From NCBI GenBank assembly GCA_017473435.1, contig JAFULG010000003.1, positions 1-64,000 on the forward strand: 64,000 nucleotides of DNA, read 5' to 3'. The notes under the pieces were generated by a model. The model searched no databases. It worked only from the letters and a program-made list of their open reading frames with translations, and had not been told where the DNA came from. Below, piece after piece: positions 52,407 through 61,380 of the stretch (the first letter of the stretch is position 1; the number at the start of each line of letters is the position of its first letter). Position numbers and translations under genes: made by a program. Source of the stretch: Clostridia bacterium (GTDB lineage: Bacteria > Bacillota > Clostridia > Oscillospirales > Acutalibacteraceae).

Positions 52407-52488
52407 CTGTCGCAGTATGTACTGCGTAAATTTTCCTTGCTCCGAAGGATTGAGTTTCGGGGCCAGAGACCATAAGGAGGTAAAAAAC
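52407..52488 (+). promoter_or_regulatory. Structured 5' leader of rpsF (candidate S6:S18 autoregulatory site)
   Basis: Two hairpins are visible: CGCAGT-atgt-ACTGCG (52411-52426) and CTCCGAA / TTCGGGG (from about 52440). Leaders of rpsF often bind S6:S18; whether these match that motif needs a covariance search. Confidence 0.45.
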
Positions 52489-52779
52489 ATGAACAAGTAT
52501 GAATCAATGTTCGTATTCTCAGTTGCAAAGGGTGAAGAAGCTGTTACCGCTCTCAGCGAAAAGTTCCAGGCTCTCATCAACGCAAACGGCACACTTGTTT
52601 CCGCAGAGCCCTTCGGCAGCGCAAACGGTGTTCGTACCCTTGCTTACGAGATCAACGATGAAACTCAGGGTGCTTATGTTCTTATGAACTATGAAGCAAA
52701 GGCTGAGCTCCCCGCAGAGCTCGAGCGTATTGCAGGCATCACTGAAGGTGTTCTCCGCGTTCTCACTATCAGAAAGTAA
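52489..52779 (+). CDS. rpsF: Ribosomal protein S6
   Basis: A 96-residue S6: MNKYESMFVFSVAKGEEAVT at the start and RIAGITEGVLRVLTIRK at the end are typical. ATG at 52489 has AAGGAGG upstream. The gene order rpsF-ssb-rpsR is conserved; S6 pairs with S18 on 16S rRNA. A structured leader precedes it. Confidence 0.95.
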   Translation: MNKYESMFVFSVAKGEEAVTALSEKFQALINANGTLVSAEPFGSANGVRTLAYEINDETQGAYVLMNYEAKAELPAELERIAGITEGVLRVLTIRK

Positions 52780-52793
52780 GGAGGAGCTGAAAA

Positions 52794-53234
52794 ATGCTTA
52801 ACTGCGTAACACTTATGGGTCGCCTTGTGGCTGATCCCGAGCTTCGCACCACCACAACCGGTAAATCCGTTGCAACCTTCAGAATCGCTGTTGACCGTTC
52901 TTTCGTAAGACAGGGCGAGCAGAGACAGGCTGACTTCATTACAATCGTAGCATGGGAAAGCACAGCAAACTTCGTTTGCAGATATTTCCAGAAAGGCTCA
53001 ATGATTGCTATTCAGGGCCGTATCCAGACCCGTAACTATGAAGACAACACAGGTGCAAAGAGAACTGCTTTTGAGGTTCTCGCAAGTGAAGTAAGCTTCT
53101 GCGGTTCAAAGGCAGAAACCGGCACTTCCGTAACACCTGCTCCTCAGGTTGCTCCTGCAGTTGCTCCCTCATATCAGACAGCTACTGCTAACGATTTCGA
53201 AGAAATCACCGACGACGAAGATTTACCTTTCTAA
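52794..53234 (+). CDS. ssb: Single-stranded DNA-binding protein
   Basis: A 146-residue SSB: OB-fold (MLNCVTLMGRLVADPELR ... VAWESTANFVCRYFQKG), a flexible Pro/Ala linker, and the acidic tip ITDDEDLPF that binds partner proteins. Located between rpsF and rpsR with AGGAG upstream of the ATG. Confidence 0.96.
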   Translation: MLNCVTLMGRLVADPELRTTTTGKSVATFRIAVDRSFVRQGEQRQADFITIVAWESTANFVCRYFQKGSMIAIQGRIQTRNYEDNTGAKRTAFEVLASEVSFCGSKAETGTSVTPAPQVAPAVAPSYQTATANDFEEITDDEDLPF

Positions 53235-53261
53235 AAAATATTAACAGGAGGAATACGTATC

Positions 53262-53507
53262 ATGGCATATGAAAAGGGTTCCAACCGTTCTAACAGAAAG
53301 TCACGCAAGAAGGTTTGCGCATTCTGTGTAGACAAGGTTGAAGAAATCGATTACAAGGACGTTCAGAAGCTTCGTAAGTTCACTTCTGACAGAGCAAAGA
53401 TCCTTCCCCGCAGAGTGACCGGCACATGTGCACGTCATCAGCGCGAACTCACAACAGCTATCAAGCGCGCACGCCAGGTAGCTCTTATGGCTTACACAGC
53501 TGACTAA
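53262..53507 (+). CDS. rpsR: Ribosomal protein S18
   Basis: An 81-residue S18: [39 protein letters not shown], and [12 protein letters not shown] are family-typical, with the zinc-binding-type cysteines kept. AGGAGG precedes the ATG. It ends the rpsF operon; a terminator follows. Confidence 0.97.
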   Translation: MAYEKGSNRSNRKSRKKVCAFCVDKVEEIDYKDVQKLRKFTSDRAKILPRRVTGTCARHQRELTTAIKRARQVALMAYTAD

Positions 53508-53519
53508 TTAGAAACACAT

Positions 53520-53550
53520 AAGCCTACCTCTTTCAGGTAGGCTTGTTTTC
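53520..53550 (+). terminator. Terminator of the rpsF operon
   Basis: AAGCCTACCT / AGGTAGGCTT stem, then GTTTTC. Confidence 0.9.
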
Positions 53551-53595
53551 ACCCCAAAAGAAACACAAAAGATGTTAAAAATGAGGAGTTAATCC

Positions 53596-54558
53596 ATGCG
53601 CTCAAGAATTTTTTCACTTTTTCTTTCTGTGCTTATTCTCATCTCCTCTATACAGGTTATCGGCTTTACAAAAAACGAAGCCGCAACCAACGAAGGCAAC
53701 TGTACTGCAAAGCCTGAAACTGAAACCGTTATATGCAACTTTCAGGATATAGCTTACGGCAGCAACCCCAGGCAGACCTTCGATCTCAGCCTCCCTATTG
53801 ATAACCGTGACGAAATAGGTCTTGTTGTTTTTCTTCACGGTGGCGGATGGGCAAGCGGTGATAAGTCTACGGTGAAATACAGCTTCAGTAATCTGAACTC
53901 AAATAAGGATTATGCTACCGCATCAATCAACTACCGCCTCGCAGGCGAAGAAAACGCCGATATTTATGACATACTTGAGGATATAACCACAGCCCTCACC
54001 CATATCAAAAATATGTCAGGCGGTTACGGAATGAACATAACTAAGCTTATTTTGTGCGGTCATTCAGCCGGCGGACACCTTGCTCTGCTTTACTCCTACA
54101 AGTACAGCAAAATTTCACCGATCACTCCCGTTGGCACCTTCGTTACCGCTTCTGTTCCCGATCTTACCTCAGAAGCCTTTTTCAAGCAAAACTATCTCGG
54201 TGACGAAAAGTATATGTGCTCCCTTCTTTCAAAGGTATGCGGCGTGAACATCACTCCTGAAAACAGAGCAAATTACAAAAATCTGTTCAGAGAGCTTTCA
54301 CCGGTTAATTTTGTCACCCCAGATTCTGTGCCTACCGTTCTGGTACACGGTAAGAACGACACTATTGCTCCCTATTCGGGTGCAGTTCTGCTTGATGATG
54401 TTCTTACGGAAAACAGAGTCAAACATGAGGTTATCGGCATTGAAAACGTTGGCCACGGAGCTTTGAAAAACGCCGAAAAGAGAAAATACGCTGAGGATTT
54501 ATTGGCAGCTTGTATAAAAGAGTGGTTTGATATTAAGCCCGCAGAAACATTAATTTAA
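53596..54558 (+). CDS. Exported alpha/beta hydrolase (esterase), paralogue of 36286-37164
   Basis: A 320-residue hydrolase with an N-terminal signal-like segment (about 5-22). FLHGGGWASGDK, nucleophile Ser157 in CGHSAGGHLALLYSY, Asp in HGKNDTI, and His in VGHGAL form the triad. The segment GHSAGGHLALLY and spacing match the product of 36286-37164, so the two are paralogues. It is monocistronic; a terminator follows the stop. Confidence 0.85.
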   Translation: MRSRIFSLFLSVLILISSIQVIGFTKNEAATNEGNCTAKPETETVICNFQDIAYGSNPRQTFDLSLPIDNRDEIGLVVFLHGGGWASGDKSTVKYSFSNLNSNKDYATASINYRLAGEENADIYDILEDITTALTHIKNMSGGYGMNITKLILCGHSAGGHLALLYSYKYSKISPITPVGTFVTASVPDLTSEAFFKQNYLGDEKYMCSLLSKVCGVNITPENRANYKNLFRELSPVNFVTPDSVPTVLVHGKNDTIAPYSGAVLLDDVLTENRVKHEVIGIENVGHGALKNAEKRKYAEDLLAACIKEWFDIKPAETLI

Positions 54559-54601
54559 CACCGTGTATGTTCAAAGATAAGAACGTAACACGGTGTTTTC
54601 T
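54557..54601. terminator. Terminator between convergent esterase and PG-binding genes
   Basis: AACACCGTGT / ACACGGTGTT stem with a long loop, followed by TTC TTATT. Confidence 0.7.
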
Positions 54602-54603
54602 TA

Positions 54604-55101
54604 TTACTGTAAAAGATAAAATTGTGCAAGGCTGTCCCAGGTTTCCCTGTTCACCTCACCGTTATCTCCGATAAAAGCTATCCCCTGCCATCGGATAACC
54701 TCTCTTTCCGTTGCCTCATCAAACAGATCTCCCTCTGTGCTTCTGTTAAAATTACCGTAGCTGTCCGCAACGCTGTCAAGCATAAGCTTGAGCGTTTTCA
54801 CGAGGATGCCCGAATCGCCTCTTTTCAGGGGTAAATCTTCATTTCTTATCGGAGCTATCTGCACAGGCAAGGTGTTTTCGTAAACTGCACGACGGTTTGC
54901 TCTTACTAATCCTTCCCACGTTTCAAAATTTACAATCCCGTTAACCTCAAGCCCCGTCTGCCGTTGAAAATCCTCAACGGCCTTTTTTGTTTCTTCAGAA
55001 TATATGCCGTCAGGTATAATCGCAGGCTTGTCGGATTCATTACGCGAAATGTTGCGCAAATACTGTTGAAGCTCCGTTATCGCTCTTTCTCTCTCAGTCA
55101 T
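54604..55101 (-). CDS. Peptidoglycan-binding protein, two PG_binding_1 domains
   Basis: A 165-residue protein made of two peptidoglycan-binding modules: AVEDFQRQTGLEVNGIVNFETWEGL near residues 45-70 and a second ending REVIRWQGIAFIGDNGEVNRETW. No signal peptide or enzyme domain. It is the last gene of a three-gene leftward operon (gap 3 nt) whose middle gene carries a SpoIID-like domain, so a spore cortex/wall role is likely. Confidence 0.8.
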   Translation of the reverse strand: MTERERAITELQQYLRNISRNESDKPAIIPDGIYSEETKKAVEDFQRQTGLEVNGIVNFETWEGLVRANRRAVYENTLPVQIAPIRNEDLPLKRGDSGILVKTLKLMLDSVADSYGNFNRSTEGDLFDEATEREVIRWQGIAFIGDNGEVNRETWDSLAQFYLLQ

Positions 55102-55104
55102 AGC

Positions 55105-56511
55105 TTACCCTCCTGTTCCAAGCTCATATCCCGGATACTGACCCTCTAACCTCTGCTGACCCTCCCGCAGAACGCGGTAAACGTCAGCTATGGTATTCCA
55201 GGTAAGCTCATTAACCTGACCCGTAGGCTCAAGGGAAAATATACGCTGAAACTGCCTTACTGCATTCTGGGTACGAATATCAAACACGCCGTTTTCCGCA
55301 AGGCTCATAATATCAAAAAAGTAGCGTGAAATAAAATTCAGATAGGTTTTGAATGTCAGCACCGACGGACCCACATCGCCACGTCTTAACACAACACCGG
55401 GGTACGGCTTGGTATTAACCTGTTCAATAAGCTGCTGACCTTCAAGGTAATCCACCGTACCCTTATAAGCTCCGTATAGATTATCCCAAGTCAATCTGTC
55501 TACATTACCCGTCTGCGGCAGACCGGCAAATCGCTGAAAAGCGGCTACCGAACGTCTTGTACCTTCACCGTAAACCCCATCAATATCAGGCTGAGGTACA
55601 GCAGAATTGAAAAAAGCAATAATTGCAAGAAAGTATTGCAGAGTAACCACCTGGCCACCGCTGTCCCCCACGCTTAAATCACCCTCGAAGCGTTTAGGTA
55701 GGTTTTCATACCCTACACCCTCGCTTGTCAATTCCGCGAGGCGTGTAACAGCAGAAAAAATATATACTATACGGTACCAGGTAGCCTTGCCCACAATTCC
55801 GTCTTGTGCCAGGTTGAATATACGCTGAAAGGCTCTTACAGCGTTTTCCGTGTTTTCGTCAAAAAGCCCGTTCACGACGCTGATTTTCGGTATTGACGGA
55901 TAGTTTGCAGAGATGCGGTTCAGGTAAAGCTGCATTCTTCTTACGTTTTCATCAAGGTCTCCTCTCGAAAGCGGCGTTCCTGGATAAGAAGGCAGATTAT
56001 CCTGCAAAGGAGCGTTTACAACAAGTTCTATATCGTCACCGTAATAATTTTCAAGTATCTCAAAGGCAGAAAGTCCCTGCTGAGCAAGAGGTACTGTCCC
56101 CCACTGAGAAAGACCGTCGCAGGTCACCGTAGTTCCGTTACAATACTGAGCAAAAAAGGGGTTAACCGTCCCTTCCTTACGTATGTAATCGTTAAAAAGC
56201 TCATCGGTGATTCTGCTTATATTTTCATAGATATTTCTGCCGTTAATAAACTTCTGATCAAAATTTGTATCGTTGGTAATATCGAAATCGTATCCCATTG
56301 AAGGATACCACTCGGTATAAATACGGTTAAGAGCAAAGGAAACCTGCGCAAGGATATTCGCCCTTATGGCTTCTTCAGGCCAGGTTGAATATATCTCTGA
56401 CGAGGCAACATTTTTTATATAATCACGAAAGGGTACCGTAACATTTTCCGCACCTGATCTCGGAGAGCCAAGGTGCACCCTGATACTTGTGGGTATAGTC
56501 GGAGTTGCCAT
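55105..56511 (-). CDS. SpoIID-like/peptidoglycan-binding protein (SleC-like architecture)
   Basis: A 468-residue protein. Residues of about 20-165 resemble a SpoIID/LytB domain (VPFRDYIKNVASSEIYSTW with Glu39 in the place of the SpoIID catalytic Glu; AQYCNGTTVTCDGLSQWGT). Three PG_binding_1 domains follow (about 190-250, 285-350, 375-450), each with FxRxFxL...G-x-V...TW. This combination recalls spore cortex-lytic proteins of Clostridia. There is no signal peptide. Its ATG lies 1 nt after the stop of the preceding gene. Confidence 0.75.
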   Translation of the reverse strand: MATPTIPTSIRVHLGSPRSGAENVTVPFRDYIKNVASSEIYSTWPEEAIRANILAQVSFALNRIYTEWYPSMGYDFDITNDTNFDQKFINGRNIYENISRITDELFNDYIRKEGTVNPFFAQYCNGTTVTCDGLSQWGTVPLAQQGLSAFEILENYYGDDIELVVNAPLQDNLPSYPGTPLSRGDLDENVRRMQLYLNRISANYPSIPKISVVNGLFDENTENAVRAFQRIFNLAQDGIVGKATWYRIVYIFSAVTRLAELTSEGVGYENLPKRFEGDLSVGDSGGQVVTLQYFLAIIAFFNSAVPQPDIDGVYGEGTRRSVAAFQRFAGLPQTGNVDRLTWDNLYGAYKGTVDYLEGQQLIEQVNTKPYPGVVLRRGDVGPSVLTFKTYLNFISRYFFDIMSLAENGVFDIRTQNAVRQFQRIFSLEPTGQVNELTWNTIADVYRVLREGQQRLEGQYPGYELGTGG

Positions 56512-56512
56512 A

Positions 56513-57103
56513 TCAGCTTATCCTCTCCTCTTCAGGAATCATAATAACCTTAAGCAGAATATCGCTGCCTCCTACAGCACTTACCAGAAGCGCTTTTCTT
56601 GCTATAAAACCCTCGGCAAATATATCGGCAAAGTAGTCTATACTGCTTCGCGGATTATCCGACTCTAAAGAATTACCCTCCGGAAAAGCAGGAAGTCTGA
56701 CAGCTTCTGTCCTGCCGTTTTCGTCCGTTCTAAGAAAAGCATATATATTGTCTTCTCTGTAAACTACTACCTTCGCGCCTGCCACGGGATATGCTTCCTC
56801 ACCCGAAAAAACAGCGGCGGTGAAATTAGCAAACGATGTCGCTTCTCCTTCAGGAAAATTGACAGAGGGCGGACCGACAGCCGGATCAGTGTTGACATCC
56901 TCAACCTCAATTGATGTGTTTTTTGTCGTTTCCGCGCTCATTTCTTGGGCATTTTCGTTGTTTTCAGTCTCAGCCGAGGAAGTGGTCGCTTCTTCCGAAG
57001 AGCTCTCATTCTCTGTTTTTGGTGAGATTTCACGCTCTTTTTCAATTTCACCGCCGTAAATAACTCCCATTTCGACAAGAGATTCACTGTATTTTTTTAT
57101 CAT
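56513..57103 (-). CDS. Acidic linker protein with carboxypeptidase-regulatory-like beta domain
   Basis: A protein of about 196 residues from ATG 57103: a short N-terminal helix, a long Glu/Ser/Thr-rich linker (about 20-75), and a C-terminal beta domain (FTAAVFSGEEAYPVAGAKVV) like carboxypeptidase regulatory domains. The only good Shine-Dalgarno (AAGGAGG, 57141-57135) is 30 nt further upstream, next to in-frame ATT/ATC codons (57130, 57127) and followed by SIENLDEM, so translation may start there with a non-AUG codon. It is the first gene of the SpoIID/PG-binding operon; function unknown. Confidence 0.65.
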   Translation of the reverse strand: MIKKYSESLVEMGVIYGGEIEKEREISPKTENESSSEEATTSSAETENNENAQEMSAETTKNTSIEVEDVNTDPAVGPPSVNFPEGEATSFANFTAAVFSGEEAYPVAGAKVVVYREDNIYAFLRTDENGRTEAVRLPAFPEGNSLESDNPRSSIDYFADIFAEGFIARKALLVSAVGGSDILLKVIMIPEEERIS

Positions 57104-57197
57104 TTCATCAAGATTTTCAATACTGATAATAACTCCTCCTTAGCGGTTATACTATATTTTATTTAGCAAAAGGAGAATTTATGAATATACGAAAAAA

Positions 57198-57222
57198 CAC
57201 CGCCTTTTTCCAGACGGTGTAA
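57198..57222 (-). terminator. Hairpin near the end of the TRAP operon
   Basis: ACACCG / CGGTGT stem between the spore-type operon's promoter area and repeat A10. Weak. Confidence 0.4.
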
Positions 57223-57235
57223 ATATATTCTAATT

Positions 57236-57287
57236 GCCCTCGCCGGGCAGACATTCTTTCTTGTAAGAAATAATCAAAGAACTTTAC
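57236..57287 (-). repeat. Family A 3'-end repeat, copy A10 (inverse)
   Basis: Minus strand: AAAGTTCTTTG, ATTATTTCTTACAAGAAAGAAT palindrome, CTGCCCGGCGAGGGC; begins 4 nt after the permease stop. Confidence 0.8.
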
Positions 57288-57291
57288 TTGT

Positions 57292-59394
57292 TTATGCTAC
57301 CTTTAATTCGGGGTGCTTTTTCTCAGCAATCTTCTGAAGTGCAAACACTACAGCAATAAGTGCGAAACCTGAAATATCAGTTACAGCACCGGGTATGATG
57401 CAAAGCAATCCGCCGCCGAGAAGAAGAATTCTCTGCCACCAGGGACACTTAACATACATATATCCTTCCATACCTGCAGAAACACCCAAAATACCGATAA
57501 TGGCAGATACACAGATAAGTGCAACGTCGTACCAGTGCTCAACACCTATGAAAAGCATCTCAGGGCTATAAGCAAAAATATAAGGAACAATAAATGCCGT
57601 AATCGCTAATCTCGTTGCGGTAACGCCAGTTTTAAGCGGGTTGCATTTTGCAATTGCCGCGCCTGCATATGCCGCAAGAGCAACAGGAGGCGTAATATCA
57701 GCAACAATACCGAAATAGAACACGAACATATGAGCCGCAAGAACAGGAATACCCATCTTGATAAGAATGGGAGCTGTAATTGTAGCCATAATAACATAGT
57801 TAGCTGTTGTCGGAACACCCATACCAAGAATAATGCAACAAAGCATTGTAAGGAATAGTGCAAGGAAGGTGCTGTTCTGAGCAATAGGAACAAGGGTATT
57901 GATAAGGAACTGACCGAGAGCGGTCATTGTAACAACGCCGGAGATAAGACCGGCCATACCGCAGGCAACAGCAACACCGATTGTGTTTTTGGCACCATTT
58001 TCAAGAGATTCGACAACAACTGTCGGAGTAAGAGTGGTTTCCTTCTTTGTAACAAAGGAAATCAGAACACTTATAAGCATACCGGCAAGAATCGCAACAT
58101 TAACCTTGCTTGTCAGAAAAAGAACAACAAAAGCAGCTGCAGGAATTGCAGGATAAACAAGCTTCCAAAGATTCTTCTTGTTAAGTTCACGGGGAACAAG
58201 GGAAACAATAAGCGCACCCATAATAGCAATACAGGCAGAAATACCTGCGCTGTACTTGTTCATTGCGAGAACAAGCATCACAATAGGAAGAAGGAGATAA
58301 CCGTTCTTAAGCATAAGCTTGAAGAAGTTGGGAAGCGCATCCTTGGGAAGTCCCTTAAGACCATGCTTCTTTGCTTCAAAGTGAATCATAACGAAGATAC
58401 CCATAAAGTAAAGAAGCGCAGGAAGGATTGCTGTAACAGCAATCTTTGAATAGGGCATTTCTGTCATTTCAGCCATAAGGAAGGCTGCAGCTCCCATGAT
58501 GGGAGGCATAATCTGTCCTCCGGTTGACGCAGCTGCCTCGACAGCTGCGGCGAACTCCGGCTTATATCCCGTCTTTTTCATCATAGGGATGGTGATTGAA
58601 CCTGAGCCAACAGTATTTGCTACGGATGAACCTGAGTACATACCCTCAAGGGCACTTGAAATAACCGCAACCTTTGCAGGACCGCCAATAGATGAACCTG
58701 CAACGGAGTTTGCAAGGTCAACAAAGAATGTGCCGATGCCTGTCCTTTCAAGAAGGGCACCGAGAATTATAAACAATACAATAAATGTTGTACAAACGTA
58801 AACCGGAGTCGAGAAAAGTCCGTTAGCCACATCATAGAAAAGACTGTACATAAGACTTCTGAGCGCTATACCGGGATTCGCCGTAAACGCCTTGACTGCC
58901 GCATAGGTGACAAAAGCACCCACAACAAATATAATCGGCAAGCCTACTGCCCTTCGGCAGAGCTCAACCATAAGAACAATAGCGATAAGAGCAATTACAA
59001 TCTGTAATGTGCCTATACGCCTTGACATGAAGATAATATCTTCCTGAAAAATTGTGTAATAAAGGAACGATCCTGCGCCAACCACGGCGAGAATTATATC
59101 ATAAAACGGAACATAATTAATTTTTTTAGTCTGCTTCTTGTACGCAGGGAACATAATGTACCCCATGAACATAATAAAAGCCATGAATGTGGTAAGTTTT
59201 GTGTGCTTTGTGGCATTCTGGAGAACAAGTGCCATAAAAATCATATAAACGCTGAACGCCGCCATAAGTCCTGTGATAACTTTTTTTCTCCAGCCGGTGA
59301 AAACACGCACATTACTTTCACGGTCGAACTCCTGCATTATCGCGTCAGCATCAACAATCTCTTCTGTTTCTACAAAAGCCTTTGCTTCATCCAT
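57292..59394 (-). CDS. TRAP transporter permease, fused DctQ-DctM type (TAXI)
   Basis: A 700-residue integral membrane protein with about 18-20 transmembrane segments. The first part corresponds to the small DctQ-like subunit; the larger part has the DctM pattern (GIGTFFVDLANSVAG; GGQIMPPIMGAAAFLMAEMT; GMGVPTTANYVIMATI). It works with the TAXI-type binding protein encoded 95 nt upstream and imports an organic acid or amino acid by a Na+ or H+ gradient. Substrate unknown. Confidence 0.92.
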   Translation of the reverse strand: MDEAKAFVETEEIVDADAIMQEFDRESNVRVFTGWRKKVITGLMAAFSVYMIFMALVLQNATKHTKLTTFMAFIMFMGYIMFPAYKKQTKKINYVPFYDIILAVVGAGSFLYYTIFQEDIIFMSRRIGTLQIVIALIAIVLMVELCRRAVGLPIIFVVGAFVTYAAVKAFTANPGIALRSLMYSLFYDVANGLFSTPVYVCTTFIVLFIILGALLERTGIGTFFVDLANSVAGSSIGGPAKVAVISSALEGMYSGSSVANTVGSGSITIPMMKKTGYKPEFAAAVEAAASTGGQIMPPIMGAAAFLMAEMTEMPYSKIAVTAILPALLYFMGIFVMIHFEAKKHGLKGLPKDALPNFFKLMLKNGYLLLPIVMLVLAMNKYSAGISACIAIMGALIVSLVPRELNKKNLWKLVYPAIPAAAFVVLFLTSKVNVAILAGMLISVLISFVTKKETTLTPTVVVESLENGAKNTIGVAVACGMAGLISGVVTMTALGQFLINTLVPIAQNSTFLALFLTMLCCIILGMGVPTTANYVIMATITAPILIKMGIPVLAAHMFVFYFGIVADITPPVALAAYAGAAIAKCNPLKTGVTATRLAITAFIVPYIFAYSPEMLFIGVEHWYDVALICVSAIIGILGVSAGMEGYMYVKCPWWQRILLLGGGLLCIIPGAVTDISGFALIAVVFALQKIAEKKHPELKVA

Positions 59395-59430
59395 AGAGCT
59401 TCCTCCTTCTTATTTATTTTTTATAAAACC

Positions 59431-59466
59431 TAAATAAATGCTGCAGGTTAATGCAGCATTTATTTA
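59431..59466 (-). terminator. Intercistronic hairpin between binding protein and permease
   Basis: Minus strand: AAATAAATGCTGCA / TGCAGCATTTATTT, then AGGTTTT. It probably lowers permease expression relative to the binding protein, or stabilises the upstream mRNA. Confidence 0.65.
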
Positions 59467-59489
59467 TATAAAGATATTATATTTTAACC

Positions 59490-60503
59490 TTATGCGATTA
59501 CGCCGATTTCCTGATAATATCTTGCTGCGCCGGGATGTACGGGAACCTTGCCCACTGCTGCAACTGCGTTTTCCTTAATCATTTCGTTACCCTTAGCGTG
59601 AGCAACTGCAATGTCAGCCTGCTTTTCCCAAAGATTCTTTGTGATTTCGTAAACCTGGTCGTCGCTCATATCATTTGTAACAACGAAAGTAGCCTTAATT
59701 GCAACTGTGCTTGTTGTTTCTGTAACAAAATCATACTTTGTATTGTCAGCTGTTGCTTCAAACTTTTCATAGAAGGAATACTTTTCGATAAGTGAATCGA
59801 TAACATCCTTACCAAGGTCAACAAGAACAACATCTGTTGTTGTTGCAAGGTCAGTGATAGCCGTTGTGGGAGCACCTGCAGTGATGAATGCTGCATCGAT
59901 GGAGCCATCCTTAAGCTGCTGAGCTGAATCACCGAAGGAAGCTGTAACCTTCTTGATATCTGTATCAATGTCAAGACCTGCTGCTTCGAGAATCTGAGTA
60001 GCGTTGTAGTAAACACCTGAACCAACGTCACCAACTGCTACAGTCTTGCCCTTAAGGTCAGCAAGTGACTTGATACCTGATGACTTTGTAGCTACGAGCT
60101 GACAAACTTCTGAGTATACGCAAGCAATAGCTGAAAAATCAGTGATAGGAGCTGCGAAGCCATTTGTACCTTCGTAAGCATAGTTCATAACGTCGTTCTG
60201 AACGATAGCAAACTGTGCTTCACCGTCAGCGATCATTTCAATGTTAGCCTGTGAGCCACCTGTTGAAATAACGTTGAATGTATAAGCGTCTGTGTTAAGA
60301 AGCTGACCTACTGCTGTTGTGAAAGCATAGTATGTACCTGTTGTGCCACCGGTACCTGCGGTAATTGTCTTGATTACTTCTGCTGCGTTGCCGTCTGTTG
60401 CATTGCCATCTGTTGCATTGCCGTCAGTAGCGTTGTTGCCGCCGCAAGCTGCAAGAGTGAAGAGCATGAGAGCTGCAAGAAGAACTGCTAAAAACTTTTT
60501 CAT
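59490..60503 (-). CDS. TAXI-family TRAP transporter substrate-binding lipoprotein
   Basis: A 337-residue lipoprotein (LFTLAACGG, acylated Cys20). A short linker holds three ATDGN repeats. The mature domain has the TAXI pattern: ITAGTGGTTGTYYAFTTAVG at the start, STGGSQANIEMIADGEAQFA, and VAVGDVGSGVYYNATQIL. It captures the substrate for the TRAP permease encoded next. ATG at 60503 has AGGAAAAAC upstream; the frame further up lacks a ribosome binding site. Confidence 0.92.
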   Translation of the reverse strand: MKKFLAVLLAALMLFTLAACGGNNATDGNATDGNATDGNAAEVIKTITAGTGGTTGTYYAFTTAVGQLLNTDAYTFNVISTGGSQANIEMIADGEAQFAIVQNDVMNYAYEGTNGFAAPITDFSAIACVYSEVCQLVATKSSGIKSLADLKGKTVAVGDVGSGVYYNATQILEAAGLDIDTDIKKVTASFGDSAQQLKDGSIDAAFITAGAPTTAITDLATTTDVVLVDLGKDVIDSLIEKYSFYEKFEATADNTKYDFVTETTSTVAIKATFVVTNDMSDDQVYEITKNLWEKQADIAVAHAKGNEMIKENAVAAVGKVPVHPGAARYYQEIGVIA

Positions 60504-60875
60504 GTGTTTTTCCTCCGTTTTAAATAGATTTGTTCTTAAGATGAAATATATGCGCACCGTTCCTATATAAGTACACATCTATTTCATATTTGTTTTATTG
60601 TAATACATTTACCCCCTTGTTGTCAAGAGAAAAGGGAATTTTTATAAAATATAATACTTTTTTATTCATCAGATTGCATAAATATACTGTAAATTCTATA
60701 TTTTTATACATTTCAACCTTTTAAGCACAATATATTGTCTTTTTTGAGCTTAAGATATTGAAAGCTTATAAGTTCTGTGTTATCATTCATCTGTAATAAA
60801 TATAATGCGGAAAGCAGATTTGTGTAATGAAAAAGCAGAAATCCGTCCGCAAAAAGTAAAAAAGGAGTATATCAA
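60504..60875. other. Divergent intergenic region between the TAXI gene and aroK
   Basis: About 370 bp. The TAXI promoter lies at 60597-60626; the remainder is AT-rich with no recognised gene, RNA, or strong hairpin. AAAGGAG at 60861-60867 serves aroK. Confidence 0.6.
60597..60626 (-). promoter_or_regulatory. Promoter of the TAXI-TRAP operon
   Basis: Minus strand: TTGACA, 18-nt spacer, TACAAT. Confidence 0.7.
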
Positions 60876-61370
60876 TTGAAAAACATCACTCTTATAGGAA
60901 TGCCGGGAGCAGGAAAGAGCACAATAGGAGTTATCCTTGCAAAAAGTCTGCTTTGCAGCTTCACCGACACCGATCTCATCATACAGAACTGTACAGGCAG
61001 AAGTCTGTGTCAGCTTCTCGAGGAAAAAGGCAGAGAAGGCTTTTTACAGCTTGAAAACGATATAATCTGCCGTTCCCGTTTCAATAACTGTGTTATCGCT
61101 ACGGGCGGAAGTGCTGTTTACGGCGAAGAAGCAATGGCAAAGCTCAAAACGGAAAGCACGGTAATTTTCCTTTACGTTAATGTATCCGAGCTTGAAAAAC
61201 GTCTTTCTAACATAAAAACCCGTGGTGTAGCCATGAAAAAAGGCACGACTATAAAAGACCTTTACAATGAAAGGCTCCCCCTCTATCGCAAATACGCTGA
61301 TTTCACCCTTGACTGCACGGGACTTACGGCAGAAGAGTGCGTGGACAGAATTGTGGAAAAATTAAAATGA
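60876..61370 (+). CDS. aroK: Shikimate kinase
   Basis: A 164-residue P-loop kinase: GMPGAGKSTIG (8-18), TDTDLIIQ with the shikimate-binding Asp34, GREGFLQLE, and ATGGSAVY. It phosphorylates shikimate in aromatic amino acid synthesis. TTG start with AAAGGAG 8 nt upstream. It is alone, away from other aro genes. Family A repeat A11 starts 10 nt after the stop. Confidence 0.9.
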   Translation: MKNITLIGMPGAGKSTIGVILAKSLLCSFTDTDLIIQNCTGRSLCQLLEEKGREGFLQLENDIICRSRFNNCVIATGGSAVYGEEAMAKLKTESTVIFLYVNVSELEKRLSNIKTRGVAMKKGTTIKDLYNERLPLYRKYADFTLDCTGLTAEECVDRIVEKLK

Positions 61371-61380
61371 AAACAACTGG

